From the NCBI RefSeq assembly GCF_020097815.1, contig NZ_CP083663.1, forward strand, positions 1,364,001-1,428,000: a stretch of 64,000 nt of DNA, in the 5' to 3' direction. Shown here in pieces: positions 8,777 to 18,144 of this stretch. Below the pieces are notes generated by a model. The model ran no database searches and was not told where the DNA came from. It saw nothing but the letters and a program-made list of their open reading frames with translations. How positions within the stretch are numbered: the stretch's first letter is position 1; the number at the start of each line of letters is the position of its first letter. Source of the stretch: Haloprofundus salinisoli (GTDB taxonomy: Archaea > Halobacteriota > Halobacteria > Halobacteriales > Haloferacaceae). The position numbers were made by a program, and so were the translations under genes.

Positions 8777-8779
8777 GGA

Positions 8780-10066
8780 TTATTCGTCCTCTTCGCTCTC
8801 GGACCCGCCGTCGCTGTACTGCGCTTGCGACGAGGGTCCGGTCGATTCGCTCCCGGACCCACCGTCGGCGGCGAGTTCGGGTTTCTCGACGTTCTCCGCC
8901 ACTTCGTTGGCGAGGCGCGACTGGAAACCGTGGTACTTGGCGACGCCCGTCGCGTCGCCCTGCTCGATGCCGTCGACCGTCTCGGTGTTGAACGAGGCGG
9001 CCGACTCGGAGTAAACCGCAAATTGGCTCTCGCGGGCGACCGGGCGGGCTTGGCCACCCTGGAGTTTGACCGTCACCGTGCCGGTTACGGTTCCTTGGCT
9101 CTGGTCGATGTAAGCGTTCAGCGACTCCATCAGCGGCGCGTCGACGAGGCCCTCGTAGCCCTTCTGGGCCCACTCGTTGTCGACTGTCGTCTTGAAGTCG
9201 CGCTCCTCCTTGGTGAGGACGAGCTGTTCGAGCGCCTCGTGGGCGGTGAGCAGCACCGTCGCTGCGGGGTGTTCGTAGTTCTCGCGCACCTTCAGACCGA
9301 GCATGCGGTCTTCCATCATGTCGGTGCGACCGACGCCGTACGCGCCCGCGAGGTCGTTGAGATGTTCGATGAGCGCCAGCGGCTCCATCTCCGCGCCGTC
9401 GACGGCGACCGGATAGCCGTTCTCGAACTCGATTTCGACGAGTTCCGTCTCGCTCCCGGGCGCGTCGGTCCACTCGTAGATCTCCTCCGGCGGGACGTAG
9501 CCGGGGTCTTCGAGTTGGCCGCCCTCGATGGAGCGGCTCCAGAGGTTGGTGTCGATGGACCAGACGCCCTCGTTGCCGCCCTCGACGGGCAGTTCCTTCT
9601 CGGCGGCGTACTCCATCTCCCACTCGCGGGTGAGACCGAGTTCGCGCACGGGGGCGATGACTTCGAGGTCGGAGGCGCGCCAGACCGCCTCGAAGCGCAG
9701 TTGGTCGTTTCCTTTGCCGGTGCAGCCGTGGGCGATACCCTCGCAGCCGTGCTCCTTCGCCACGTCGAGGATGGCCTCGGCGATGACCGGGCGCGCGAGC
9801 GCCGTCCCGAGGGGGTAGCCCTGGTACGTCGCATTCGCGCGGACGGAGTCGAGGCACTGTTCGGCGAACTCGGCTCGCGCGTCGACGATGTAGTGTTCGA
9901 GGTCCAACGCCTCGGCCGTCTCCTCGGCCTCCTCGAACTCCTCTTCCGGCTGTCCGACGTCGACCGTGACGCCGATTACATCGTCGTACCCGTACTCCTC
10001 TTCGAGGAGCGGGACGCAGACTGTCGTGTCGAGTCCGCCGCTAAACGCGAGTGCCACGCGTGTCAT
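8780..10066 (-). CDS. argG: argininosuccinate synthase
   Basis: This 428-residue enzyme catalyses citrulline + aspartate + ATP -> argininosuccinate. The PP-loop SGGLDT is at residues 9-14, and GCTGKGNDQLRFE is the citrulline/aspartate segment. The last ~30 residues are an acidic, Ser/Gly-rich tail typical of halophilic extensions. A TATA-like box at 10091-10097 lies about 28 nt before the ATG, consistent with a leaderless transcript starting the argGH unit. Confidence 0.96.
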   Translation of the reverse strand: MTRVALAFSGGLDTTVCVPLLEEEYGYDDVIGVTVDVGQPEEEFEEAEETAEALDLEHYIVDARAEFAEQCLDSVRANATYQGYPLGTALARPVIAEAILDVAKEHGCEGIAHGCTGKGNDQLRFEAVWRASDLEVIAPVRELGLTREWEMEYAAEKELPVEGGNEGVWSIDTNLWSRSIEGGQLEDPGYVPPEEIYEWTDAPGSETELVEIEFENGYPVAVDGAEMEPLALIEHLNDLAGAYGVGRTDMMEDRMLGLKVRENYEHPAATVLLTAHEALEQLVLTKEERDFKTTVDNEWAQKGYEGLVDAPLMESLNAYIDQSQGTVTGTVTVKLQGGQARPVARESQFAVYSESAASFNTETVDGIEQGDATGVAKYHGFQSRLANEVAENVEKPELAADGGSGSESTGPSSQAQYSDGGSESEEDE

Positions 10067-10090
10067 TACACCATCGTCGGAGAGTCACGG

Positions 10091-10097
10091 TATTAAA
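10091..10097 (-). promoter_or_regulatory. TATA-like box of argGH
   Basis: On the minus strand the element reads TTTAATA, centred about 28 nt before the argG ATG at 10066. This is the spacing expected for a leaderless haloarchaeal transcript. A minus-strand T-run at 10119-10125, just upstream, could end any transcript arriving from the mini-ORF. Confidence 0.55.
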
Positions 10098-10559
10098 TTC
10101 TGCGCTTTAGAGTTTGGAATAAAAAGAGATACTGGAAGCTACGCGGCCGAAAATGGAGAATCTGCACTTGGGAGTTGAAGCAAAGTGCGACGACGAGGAG
10201 GTGAAGTAGAGTAGGGCCTAAAGGCCCGGTCGCGGCGCTCGCACGGCTCGGACGGGGGCGACCGGTCCGGCGCGGCGAGTGCGCGTCATTACTGAGACTC
10301 TTGTAGAGGGACGTTATTAAACGCTTTCGGGCCGGCAAGCGTTGCGGTTCGAATCCGGGGTGGCTGAGACAGTGAGAGGAGGGGTAGCGCCGTAAAATTC
10401 GAGAATCGGGCGTGAAGATAACGTCTCCGAGTCGAAGACTGCTGTCGTGGTCGTCTCTCGAACCCCTCCAGCCGCATCAACCCCTCTCGGGCCGGTACCT
10501 GTCATCGACCCGCTACGTAGTCCGAGCCTTTTAACTCGGTGACGCGCAAGCGGGGAGTA
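10098..10559. other. argG-helicase intergenic region
   Basis: About 460 nt between divergent genes. It holds the Arg-rich mini-ORF and hairpin described separately, a near-palindromic TATA core at 10311-10321 that could fire on either strand, and the helicase TATA box (TTTTAA, 10529-10534). Nothing else is recognisable. A T-arm-like stretch near 10345 is not part of a tRNA. Confidence 0.5.
10218..10289 (-). CDS. putative 23-residue Arg-rich leader peptide upstream of argGH
   Basis: An ATG at 10289 opens a 23-codon frame with six arginines (residues 3, 5, 6, 14, 17, 20), ending in TAG. A TATA-like element (minus strand GTTTAATAAC, 10311-10320) lies about 27 nt upstream, so the ORF would be leaderless. 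Its stop codon lies in the loop of a GGGCC-TTTA-GGCCC hairpin (10214-10227), and a minus-strand T-run follows at 10119-10125, before the argG promoter. Arginine-rich frames are common by chance in GC-rich DNA, so translation is inference. Confidence 0.35.
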   Translation of the reverse strand: MTRTRRAGPVAPVRAVRAPRPGL

Positions 10560-12749
10560 GTGGCTGAGACGAACGGACACATGCGGTTCTTCCCGTACGA
10601 GGAGCCCTACCCCAACCAACGAGCGGCGATGGACGGCATCGCCAACGCGTTCGCGCGCGAACAAGACGTTCTCATCGAGGGCGCACCCGGTACGGGAAAG
10701 ACGCTCTCGGCGCTCGTCCCCGCGCTGGAGTTCGCCCGCGAGAACGACAAGACGGTCGTCATCACGACGAACGTCCACCAGCAGATGCGCCAGTTCGTCG
10801 AGGACGCCCGCGCCATCACCCGCACCGAGCCGATTCGGGCGGTAGTGTTCCGCGGGAAGGCGTCGATGTGCCACATCGACGTCGGGTACGAGGAGTGTCA
10901 GAGCCTCCGAGACACCACTCGGTCGGTCGTCGAGAAGGAGGAGGACAAACAGCAGCTCGAACGCCGCCAAGAGCAGTTGCTCGAACAGAGCCGCGGTGGC
11001 GACTCCGGGGCGGCGGAGGCGCGAAGCGCCGTCATGGACGAGCTCGACCAGATCGGCGACGAACTGGAGGACCTCCGCGAGACGAACGTCTGCGAACACT
11101 ACTACAACAACCTCGTGAAGGACACCGGCGAGTTCTTCTCGTGGCTGTTCGACGACGTGCGCACGCCCGACGACGTGTACGAGTACGCCGACGAACACCA
11201 GCTCTGTGGCTACGAACTTCTCAAGGAGGGGATGGAGGGCGTCGATCTCGTCGTCTGCAACTACCACCACCTGCTCGACCCGATGATCCGCGAGCAGTTC
11301 TTCCGGTGGTTGGACCGCGACCCCAGCGACGTCATCACCGTCTTCGACGAGGCGCACAACATCGAGGGCGCGGCGCGCGACCACGCCAGCCGAACGCTCA
11401 CCGAGAACACCATCGAGAGCGCGCTCCACGAGTTAGAAGAGAGCGACGACTCCCGGAGCGACTCCGCCGCGAACGTCTTCGAAGCCTTCCTCGGCGCGCT
11501 CCGCCGAACGTACGACGAGAGCTTCGGCTTCGGCGAGCGCGAGCAAGTGGGCGAGAACTGGTCCGACGTCGGCATCGCCAACCCGGACCGCCGCGACGAC
11601 CTGACGCTCGAATTTCTGCAGAGCTACGAGGGCCGCGGCATCGACGTGGAGGTGGAACTCGCCCTTCAGCTCGGAAAGTCGCTCGACGAACAGTACGAAC
11701 AGGCGTACAAAGACGGCGAGACGACGAGCCGGAAAGAGTGTCAGACCTTACAGGCGGCGGCGTTTCTCTCGTCGTGGATGGAGGACGGAACCAAACTCGG
11801 CCAGCATCCGATGGTGTCGGTCCGCCGCGACGGCGGCACCGACGAGATCTACGGCCGCGCGGAACTGTACACCTGCATTCCCCGGCAGGTGACCGAGTCG
11901 CTGTTCGAGGAGGTCCACGCGAGCGTCCTCATGAGCGCGACGCTCCGCCCCTTCGACGTCACCGAGGACGTCCTCGGTATCGAGAACGCCGTCACGCTCG
12001 CCTACGGGATGGAGTACCCAGACGAGAACCGGCGAACGTTCGCGGTGCAGACGCCCGCGCTGTTCGCAAAGGAGCGAAACGAGGAGTCGACGCAGGAGAC
12101 CATCGCAGGAGTCCTCTCGGACGCGATTCGCTTCACCCCCGGCAACACGCTCGTCTTCTTCCCCTCCTACGCCGAGGCCCAGCGCTACTACGAGATGCTC
12201 GGCGGGAGCGGCCTCGGCGGCGCGTCGCTGGGCTCGCTCATGCTCGACGAGGCGGGCACGCGCACCGAGGACCTCCGCCAGCGGTTCGTGTCGAGCGAGA
12301 ACGCGACGCTGTTCACCTCGCTGTGGGGGACGCTCGCCGAAGGCGTGAGCTTCGACGGCGACGACGCCCGGACCGTGCTCGTCGTCGGCGTCCCCTACCC
12401 GCATCTCTCCGAACGGATGGAGGCGGTGCAGGACGCCTACGACCGCGCGTACGCCGACAGAGGGAGAGACCCCGGCTGGCGCTACGCCGTCGAGATTCCG
12501 ACGATTCGCAAGACGCGACAGGCGCTCGGCCGGGTCATCCGCTCGCCGGAGGATTTCGGCGTGCGCGCGCTCGTCGACAAACGCTACACCTCCGCGAGCG
12601 ACACGATGGGCAAGTACGGCGTCCGCGACACGTTCCCGCCGGAGGAGCGGCGGGAACTCATCGACGTCGGCCCCGAGAAACTGAAGTTCGCGATGCTGAA
12701 CTTCTACGCCGGCCACGACGCCTACGACGGCGAGCCACCGAGCCCCTAA
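10560..12749 (+). CDS. XPD/Rad3-like ATP-dependent DNA helicase (DEAH, Fe-S type)
   Basis: This 729-residue superfamily-2 helicase has Walker A GAPGTGKT at 41-48, DEAH near 263 (VFDEAHNIEGAA), and the C-terminal QALGRVIRSPEDFG motif VI. Cysteines near 104, 113, 178 and 216 lie between motifs I and II, where XPD/DinG helicases bind a 4Fe-4S cluster. The likely role is DNA repair or replication-associated unwinding. The GTG at 10560 was chosen because the TATA-like TTTTAA at 10529-10534 would place transcription start about there. An in-frame GTG at 10539 lies too close to that box, and an ATG at 10581 is the other option. Confidence 0.88.
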   Translation: MAETNGHMRFFPYEEPYPNQRAAMDGIANAFAREQDVLIEGAPGTGKTLSALVPALEFARENDKTVVITTNVHQQMRQFVEDARAITRTEPIRAVVFRGKASMCHIDVGYEECQSLRDTTRSVVEKEEDKQQLERRQEQLLEQSRGGDSGAAEARSAVMDELDQIGDELEDLRETNVCEHYYNNLVKDTGEFFSWLFDDVRTPDDVYEYADEHQLCGYELLKEGMEGVDLVVCNYHHLLDPMIREQFFRWLDRDPSDVITVFDEAHNIEGAARDHASRTLTENTIESALHELEESDDSRSDSAANVFEAFLGALRRTYDESFGFGEREQVGENWSDVGIANPDRRDDLTLEFLQSYEGRGIDVEVELALQLGKSLDEQYEQAYKDGETTSRKECQTLQAAAFLSSWMEDGTKLGQHPMVSVRRDGGTDEIYGRAELYTCIPRQVTESLFEEVHASVLMSATLRPFDVTEDVLGIENAVTLAYGMEYPDENRRTFAVQTPALFAKERNEESTQETIAGVLSDAIRFTPGNTLVFFPSYAEAQRYYEMLGGSGLGGASLGSLMLDEAGTRTEDLRQRFVSSENATLFTSLWGTLAEGVSFDGDDARTVLVVGVPYPHLSERMEAVQDAYDRAYADRGRDPGWRYAVEIPTIRKTRQALGRVIRSPEDFGVRALVDKRYTSASDTMGKYGVRDTFPPEERRELIDVGPEKLKFAMLNFYAGHDAYDGEPPSP

Positions 12750-12828
12750 GCCACCGATTCCGGCCGACAGAGCGCTCCAGAAGCGAATTCGGGCCAACGC
12801 TTATCCGCACTCCATCCGAAGCCGAGAT

Positions 12829-14169
12829 ATGCGAGCGCGACCCCCGGGTCCCCGCGGTGTCCCGCTGTTCGGCAGTAGTCAGCAGTACGCGAGAGACCCC
12901 TTCAGTTTCCTCACCGCCTGCGCCGACGCCTACGGCGACGTGGTCCGCTTCGACCTCGGGCCGCTGGAGACGTACATGCTCACCAACCCCGGGGACATCG
13001 AGACGGTGCTTGTGAGCGAAGCCGAGAGATACCGAAAACCTCGGTTTCAGGACGACGCCATCGGCGACCTGCTCGGCGAGGGCTTACTCCTGAGCGAGGG
13101 CGAGACATGGCGCGAACAGCGCGAGTTGGCCCAACCGGCGTTCAACATGCATCGCATCGCCTCGCTCGACGAGACGATGACCGACTACACCGAGGCGATG
13201 CTCGACGAGTGGCGCGACGGCGAGACGTTCGACGCCCAGATAGAGATGGCGCGGCTGACGGTGAAAATCATCGTCGAGGCGATGTTCGGGTCGACGGCGG
13301 GCGACGAGCGCGTCCAGCGGGTACAGGAACACCTCGAACCGCTCGGCGCGCGTTTCGAACCGGACCCGCGGCGTTTCCTCATCCCCGACTGGGCACCGAC
13401 CCGCGAGAACCGCGAGTACCGCGGGGCCATCGAGGTGCTCGAATCCATCATCGACGACATCGTCGGCGACCGCCGCGGGACCGAGAACGACCCCTCGCGG
13501 ATGGACCTCCTCTCGATTCTCATGCGCGCGCAGGCGCGCGGCAAGCAGACCGACCAGCAGCTGCGCGACGAGATGATGACGATGCTGTTGGCGGGCCACG
13601 ACACCACCGCGCTGACGCTCACGTACACGTGGTATCTGCTCTCGCAGCATCCCGAAGTAGAGGAGAAGGTCCACGCCGAACTCGACGAGCTACTCGGCGG
13701 CGATGCGCCGACCGCGCGGGACGCCCGGAGACTGCGATACACAGAACAGGTACTGCAGGAAACGATGCGCCTCTACCCGCCGGTGTACACGCTGTTCCGC
13801 GAGCCGCTCGTGGACGTGAAGCTCGGCGGCTACAGAGTCCCGGAAGGGTCGGCGGTGATGCTGCCGCAGTGGGCCGTCCACCGCTCGTCGAGATACTACG
13901 ACGACCCGCTGGAGTTCGACCCCGACCGCTGGACGCCCGTCGAGCGCTCGAAGCGCCCGCGGCTCTCGTACTTCCCGTTCGGGGCCGGCCCGCGCCACTG
14001 CATCGGCAAGCAGTTCTCGATGCTCGAAGCCAAACTCATTCTCGGCACCGTCGCCCAGAAGTACTCGCTGGAGTACGTCGGCGAGGACGACCCGCTCACG
14101 CTTCGCGGGTCGCTGACGATGCATCCGCGGAACCCGATGGAGATGCGACTGCACGCGCGAGAGAACTAA
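12829..14169 (+). CDS. cytochrome P450
   Basis: This 446-residue haem monooxygenase has the I-helix oxygen-binding AGHDTT near 254-259, the ExxR pair in ETMR near 311-314, and the haem-ligand loop [10 protein letters not shown] with the cysteine near 391. There is no signal peptide or membrane anchor, so it is probably cytoplasmic. A TTATC box at about 12801 lies 28 nt before the ATG. No ferredoxin or reductase partner is adjacent. The substrate is unknown. Confidence 0.93.
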   Translation: MRARPPGPRGVPLFGSSQQYARDPFSFLTACADAYGDVVRFDLGPLETYMLTNPGDIETVLVSEAERYRKPRFQDDAIGDLLGEGLLLSEGETWREQRELAQPAFNMHRIASLDETMTDYTEAMLDEWRDGETFDAQIEMARLTVKIIVEAMFGSTAGDERVQRVQEHLEPLGARFEPDPRRFLIPDWAPTRENREYRGAIEVLESIIDDIVGDRRGTENDPSRMDLLSILMRAQARGKQTDQQLRDEMMTMLLAGHDTTALTLTYTWYLLSQHPEVEEKVHAELDELLGGDAPTARDARRLRYTEQVLQETMRLYPPVYTLFREPLVDVKLGGYRVPEGSAVMLPQWAVHRSSRYYDDPLEFDPDRWTPVERSKRPRLSYFPFGAGPRHCIGKQFSMLEAKLILGTVAQKYSLEYVGEDDPLTLRGSLTMHPRNPMEMRLHAREN

Positions 14170-14182
14170 AGCGGGGCCGGAG

Positions 14183-14683
14183 TTACCCCCGAAGCGGAAT
14201 CGTTCCGACGACTTCTCTGTACTCCGCACTCCAGACGTCGAGTTCGGAGACGGTCCACGCCACCGGGTCGAACTCGGCGTCGCGGAGCGCGTCGACGGCG
14301 GACGGAGAACCGCCGCGAGCGAGCGTCACGTGTGGGACGTAGTCGTCGCCTTCGAGTCCCTCGATTTCGCCGAATCTATCGACGAGTCTGTCGTGAAGCG
14401 CCAGGAGGCCGGAACTGTCGACGGCAAGGTAGACGACGGGGCCGTCGCCGCGGGTCGGTCGTTCGAACGTATCGACGCCCGCGATTCGCGCCTCGAACGT
14501 CGGTTCGTTCGCCAGCGGGAGACGAAGCGCCTCGCGGAGGCGGTCGTACGGCTGGTTCTCGAAGCGTTTGACGACGAGCGTGTGGCGGTTCCGTACCGTA
14601 TCGAACGCGGTCAACTGCGGGTAGAGTTCGTCGGCCAAGCGCTCGACGGTCCCCGGGACGGGAACGTTGAGGCTGTAGCTCAC
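14183..14683 (-). CDS. 2'-5' RNA ligase / 2H phosphoesterase family protein
   Basis: The 166 residues carry two HxT motifs, RHTLVV (His 34) and HVTLAR (His 118), at the spacing of LigT/2H phosphoesterases, which act on cyclic phosphodiesters or 2'-5' linkages in RNA. The ATG is 1 nt downstream of the stop of the lipoprotein gene, suggesting co-transcription, although no functional link is evident. Confidence 0.75.
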   Translation of the reverse strand: MSYSLNVPVPGTVERLADELYPQLTAFDTVRNRHTLVVKRFENQPYDRLREALRLPLANEPTFEARIAGVDTFERPTRGDGPVVYLAVDSSGLLALHDRLVDRFGEIEGLEGDDYVPHVTLARGGSPSAVDALRDAEFDPVAWTVSELDVWSAEYREVVGTIPLRG

Positions 14684-14684
14684 G

Positions 14685-15500
14685 TCAGACCCACCCCGCC
14701 GCCGAGAGCGACACGTGCCAGTCGGTAGTGGGGTCGGGGCCGGACACCGACTCGCCGACGACGCAGAGGCCGTTCACCGACTGGACGCCGCCGAACCGAC
14801 CGCGCCAGCCGATTCGGTAGCTGTCGCGTCCGTTTCCGCCGTCCGTGACGTCGGCGACGCGGGGCCGAAGCCGACCGTCGCGGAGCGGGAAGTCGACGCC
14901 GAACACCGCGCCCCCGTCGCTCTCGCCCGCCGTCGCAACCGACACCGCCTGCGGACCGCTCACCCGTGCGGTCGGCGCGGAGTCGAACAGGTCGGCGGCG
15001 GAATCGAGGTCGACTCCCACCTCGAAGCTCGTGAGTGCGATACCGATGGAGCGGCCGACTGCGTCGAGCCACACCGAGTCGGTCAGCGGTCTGGCCGCGC
15101 ACCAGAGCCAGTAGGCGACGTGGCGACGGCCGTCGGTGTCGAAGCGCCGGAGGCCGTAACGGGCGACGGCGGCGTCGGCGACGGCGTACTCGTCGCCGTC
15201 GAGGGCGGCCCGAAGCGAGAGCCGTCGCGCGTTCTCGAAATCCGCCTCGGTCGGGGAGGGAGGCTCGTCGGTGCCCCAAACACCGCTGTCGCCGTATCGA
15301 CGGGCCATCTGGGAGACGTAGCCGGCGAACGCGCGCTCGCCGAGAACTCCCGAGTCGGCCGCGAGCGAGGTCGACTCGCTCGCGGTGGCGACGACGACCG
15401 GCGGCGCACGACCGAGACAGCCGACCGTCGCGACGCCGAGCGCTCCCGCCGCGCCGACGCGGCGGAGAAACGTCCGGCGCGAGCTGGTCGGTGTCGTCAT
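14685..15500 (-). CDS. Tat-exported lipoprotein of unknown function
   Basis: The 271-residue protein starts with a twin-arginine signal (SRRTFLRR) and a short hydrophobic stretch ending in a lipobox-like TVGC, so it is probably exported folded and lipid-anchored outside the membrane. The rest is a globular, moderately acidic domain that I do not recognise. The ATG at 15500 fits a T-rich TATA-like element about 25-30 nt upstream better than the GTG at 15506. Confidence 0.75.
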   Translation of the reverse strand: MTTPTSSRRTFLRRVGAAGALGVATVGCLGRAPPVVVATASESTSLAADSGVLGERAFAGYVSQMARRYGDSGVWGTDEPPSPTEADFENARRLSLRAALDGDEYAVADAAVARYGLRRFDTDGRRHVAYWLWCAARPLTDSVWLDAVGRSIGIALTSFEVGVDLDSAADLFDSAPTARVSGPQAVSVATAGESDGGAVFGVDFPLRDGRLRPRVADVTDGGNGRDSYRIGWRGRFGGVQSVNGLCVVGESVSGPDPTTDWHVSLSAAGWV

Positions 15501-15605
15501 CGGCACCGACTACGTGCGGGAGTACAAAAATCCGTCAGGTGCGCGTGCGGGACGGGTGGGTCGGCGCACGTCGGGGGGTCGGCGTACGTCGAGAGGTCGA
15601 CGACT

Positions 15606-15800
15606 TCAAAGCCGGTCGAAGAACCAGAGCACGATGAGCGTCACGACGATGAGACCCAGCAACGGCTGCAATGGACCGAGCAGACCACCGACGATGCCGA
15701 GTGCGGTCTCGACGATTTCGAGTACTAACCAGACGACGACGAGAACCAAGACGACTTTCAGGAGGTCCTCGACGTCGAGTTTCGCGCGGCTTCGACTCAT
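15606..15800 (-). CDS. small two-helix membrane protein
   Basis: The 64-residue protein has a charged N terminus and two hydrophobic segments (about residues 15-33 and 38-60) separated by a GLLGPLQPLLG turn. The ATG at 15800 is the only reasonable start for this hydrophobic part; longer frames add a basic, non-helical stretch. It is similar in style to short conserved haloarchaeal membrane proteins, but I cannot assign a function. Confidence 0.65.
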   Translation of the reverse strand: MSRSRAKLDVEDLLKVVLVLVVVWLVLEIVETALGIVGGLLGPLQPLLGLIVVTLIVLWFFDRL

Positions 15801-15881
15801 GCGCGGACGTGACTGTCCGGTACGCAAAAATGCACCGGCGACGTCTCGATTCGTCGGAAAACGATAGACGTTTGCCACAAT

Positions 15882-15906
15882 CTGCAGTGGAAGCGAAGGG
15901 GTCGAG
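15882..15906 (+). promoter_or_regulatory. ORB-like sequence outside the origin
   Basis: The stretch reads CTGCAGTGGAAGCGAAGGGG followed by TCGAG. It matches the origin-recognition-box pattern seen near orc1 in this window (TCCAnTnGAAACGAAGGGGT) with about two differences. It lies in the intergenic region about 60-80 nt upstream of the stomatin gene. Function is unknown. Confidence 0.4.
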
Positions 15907-15962
15907 CGCGAGAGGGGTGAATCACGAGTGACACTTATCCCTGGTCGCTCGCTAGAGAGCGT

Positions 15963-17093
15963 ATGGCAAGCCCTTTCCGCGAACTCGGGCGCGCTACGGC
16001 GAGAGGCGTCCCCAAGCAACTGTGGACCGCCCTCTTTCTCGTCGTCGCCGCGTCGGTGGCGCTCACGCTCGTCCCCATCACGCCGGCGACTATCGTCGGC
16101 TTGCTCGTGTGCTCACTGGCCGTCGCAACGCTGGTCAGCGCCGTCGAAATCGTCCTAGCGTACGAGAAACGCGCACTGACGGTGTTCGGCGAGTACCGCA
16201 AACTGCTCGAACCCGGCCTCAACCTCGTGCCGCCGTTCGTCTCGCGGGCGCATCGCTTCGACATGCGGACCCAGACGCTCGACGTTCCCCGACAGGAGGC
16301 CATCACGGAGGACAACTCGCCCGTCACGGCCGACGCCGTCGTCTACATCCGCGTGATGGACGCCAAGAAAGCCTTCTTGGAGGTCGAAGATTACGTCACC
16401 GCCACCTCGAACCTCGCGCAGACGACGCTGCGCGCCGTGCTCGGCGATATGGAACTCGACGAGACGCTGTCGCGGCGTGCCGAGATCAACGCGCGGATCC
16501 GCGAGGAGCTCGACGAGCCAACCGACGAGTGGGGCATCCGCGTCGAATCGGTCGAAGTCCGGGAGGTGAAACCCAGCAGGGACGTCGAGGCCGCGATGGA
16601 GCAACAGACCGCCGCCGAGCGTCGCCGCCGCGCGATGATTCTCGAAGCCCAAGGTGAACGGCGCAGCGCCGTCGAACGGGCGGAAGGCGAGAAGCAGTCG
16701 AACATCATCCGCGCGCAGGGTGAGAAACAGAGCCAGATTCTCGAAGCGCAGGGCGAGGCCGTCTCGACGGTGTTGCGGGCCCGCGCGGCCGAATCGATGG
16801 GCGAACGCGCCATCATCGACAAGGGGATGGAGACGCTGTCGGAGATCGGTGCGGGTCCGTCGACGACGTTCGTGCTCCCGCAGGAGCTCACCTCGCTCGT
16901 CGGCCGCTACGGCAAGCAGTTGTCGGGCAGCGACGTGCGCGAGTCGACCCCGCAGCTCGACTCGCAGTCGTTCGACGCGGAGACGCGCGAGATGCTCGGT
17001 CTCAACGACATCGAGGAGATTCTCGACGACATCGGCAACGGCGACCGCGAGCAGATCGTCGAGGTCGTCCCCGAGGAGACCGAGCGGAACTGA
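15963..17093 (+). CDS. SPFH/stomatin-prohibitin family membrane protein
   Basis: The 376-residue protein has two N-terminal hydrophobic segments (about 20-39 and 40-67), then an SPFH domain (VLAYEKRALTVFGEYRKLLEPGLNLVPPF onward). An Ala/Glu/Arg-rich coiled coil follows, with repeated EAQGE/RAQGEKQS units (about 200-290), and then a Gln/Asp-rich tail. Members form membrane-associated oligomeric cages that organise proteases or other membrane proteins. A CTTATC box at 15934-15939 lies about 26 nt before the ATG. No NfeD-type partner is adjacent. Confidence 0.9.
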   Translation: MASPFRELGRATARGVPKQLWTALFLVVAASVALTLVPITPATIVGLLVCSLAVATLVSAVEIVLAYEKRALTVFGEYRKLLEPGLNLVPPFVSRAHRFDMRTQTLDVPRQEAITEDNSPVTADAVVYIRVMDAKKAFLEVEDYVTATSNLAQTTLRAVLGDMELDETLSRRAEINARIREELDEPTDEWGIRVESVEVREVKPSRDVEAAMEQQTAAERRRRAMILEAQGERRSAVERAEGEKQSNIIRAQGEKQSQILEAQGEAVSTVLRARAAESMGERAIIDKGMETLSEIGAGPSTTFVLPQELTSLVGRYGKQLSGSDVRESTPQLDSQSFDAETREMLGLNDIEEILDDIGNGDREQIVEVVPEETERN

Positions 17094-17117
17094 GCGCGGT
17101 CAGCGCACGCGTCTCGG

Positions 17118-18110
17118 TTACCAGTCGAGCGACCCGCCGGACTGGTACTCGGTCACCTGCGTCTCGAAGAAGTTCTTCTCCTTGTTGAGGTCGACCTGTT
17201 CGGACATCCACGGGAACGGGTTTTCGGTGCCGAACTCGGCGTCCATCCGGAGTTGGCCGAGGCGGCGGTCGGCGACGTACTCGACGTACTCGGCGAACTG
17301 CTCGGCGCTCATCCCGAACAGATCGGGGGGACACGCCTCCTCCGCGTATATCTGCTCCAGTTCGACCGCTTCCACGACGAGCTCTCGAATCTCGGCATCG
17401 AAGGCGTCGGTCCAGACGCCGGGGTTCTCGTCGCGGACCGTGTTGATGAGGTCGACGCCGAAGTTGAGGTGCAAGGATTCGTCGCGCATGATGTACTCGA
17501 ACTGCTCGCCGACGCCGACCATCTTTCCCTGCCGTTTGAGCGCGAGCATCATCGCAAAGCCCGCGTAGAAGAAGATGCCCTCCATGATGACGTAGAAGCC
17601 GACGAGGTCGCGGAGGAACGCCCGGAGGTCGTCGTCCGTCTCGATGGTGAACCCGGGGTCGTCGACGGCGCGCGTCAGGTCGACGACAAACTCGTCTTTC
17701 TCCTCGATGCTCGGGACGCGGTCGTACATTCCGTAGAGGTACTCGGGGTCGAAGCCGAGGCTGTCGCAGCAGTAGATGAACGTGTCCGTGTGGATGGCCT
17801 CCTCGTACGCCTGCCGCAGGAGGTACTGGCGGCACTCGGGCGCGGTGACGTAGTCGTAGACGGCGAGGACTATGTTGTTCGCCGTCAGCGACTCGGCCGT
17901 CGAGAAGAAGCCGAGGTTCCACTCGACCAGTCGTCGTTCCGCGTCGGTGAGTTCGTCGCCGGTCCACTGGGAGACGTCGTCCTGCATAGGAACCTCCTCG
18001 GGCACCCAGTTGTTGGCGACGCCCGCCTTGTAGTACTCGCGGGCCCAGTCGTACTCGATGGGCAGTATCTTGTTCGGGTCGTGCTGGCTGTCGTCGTTGA
18101 GTATCGGCAT
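17118..18110 (-). CDS. nrdB: class I ribonucleotide reductase, beta subunit
   Basis: The 330-residue ferritin-like subunit houses the metal/radical centre that activates the alpha subunit. Carboxylate/His ligand segments are visible in WNLGFFSTAES, EEAIHTDTF, VIMEGIFFYAGF and DESLHLNFG. The C-terminal tail, which normally docks into the alpha subunit, ends in EYQSGGSLDW. It follows nrdA by 34 nt on the same strand, so the two are probably one operon. Confidence 0.93.
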   Translation of the reverse strand: MPILNDDSQHDPNKILPIEYDWAREYYKAGVANNWVPEEVPMQDDVSQWTGDELTDAERRLVEWNLGFFSTAESLTANNIVLAVYDYVTAPECRQYLLRQAYEEAIHTDTFIYCCDSLGFDPEYLYGMYDRVPSIEEKDEFVVDLTRAVDDPGFTIETDDDLRAFLRDLVGFYVIMEGIFFYAGFAMMLALKRQGKMVGVGEQFEYIMRDESLHLNFGVDLINTVRDENPGVWTDAFDAEIRELVVEAVELEQIYAEEACPPDLFGMSAEQFAEYVEYVADRRLGQLRMDAEFGTENPFPWMSEQVDLNKEKNFFETQVTEYQSGGSLDW

Positions 18111-18144
18111 CGGTGGTTGTGTGCTGGAGAGCGATTAGCGGGCG

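Noticed and set aside
7631-10096. 821-codon plus-strand frame opposite argH and argG
   Set aside because: It is antisense to two confidently identified enzymes, rich in Arg/Val/Asp as expected of a reversed haloarchaeal frame.
10335-10365. T-arm-like GCGGTTCGAATCCG suggesting a tRNA or an integration remnant of the tRNA-Gln gene
   Set aside because: The T stem has a mismatch, no 7-bp acceptor partner or anticodon arm lies upstream, and 14 shared bases of a common T-loop are weak evidence.
10868-13015. Very long plus-strand open frame overlapping the helicase and P450 genes
   Set aside because: It is a shadow of the GC-rich coding strand with Arg/Pro-rich low-complexity translation. The helicase frame has all motifs.
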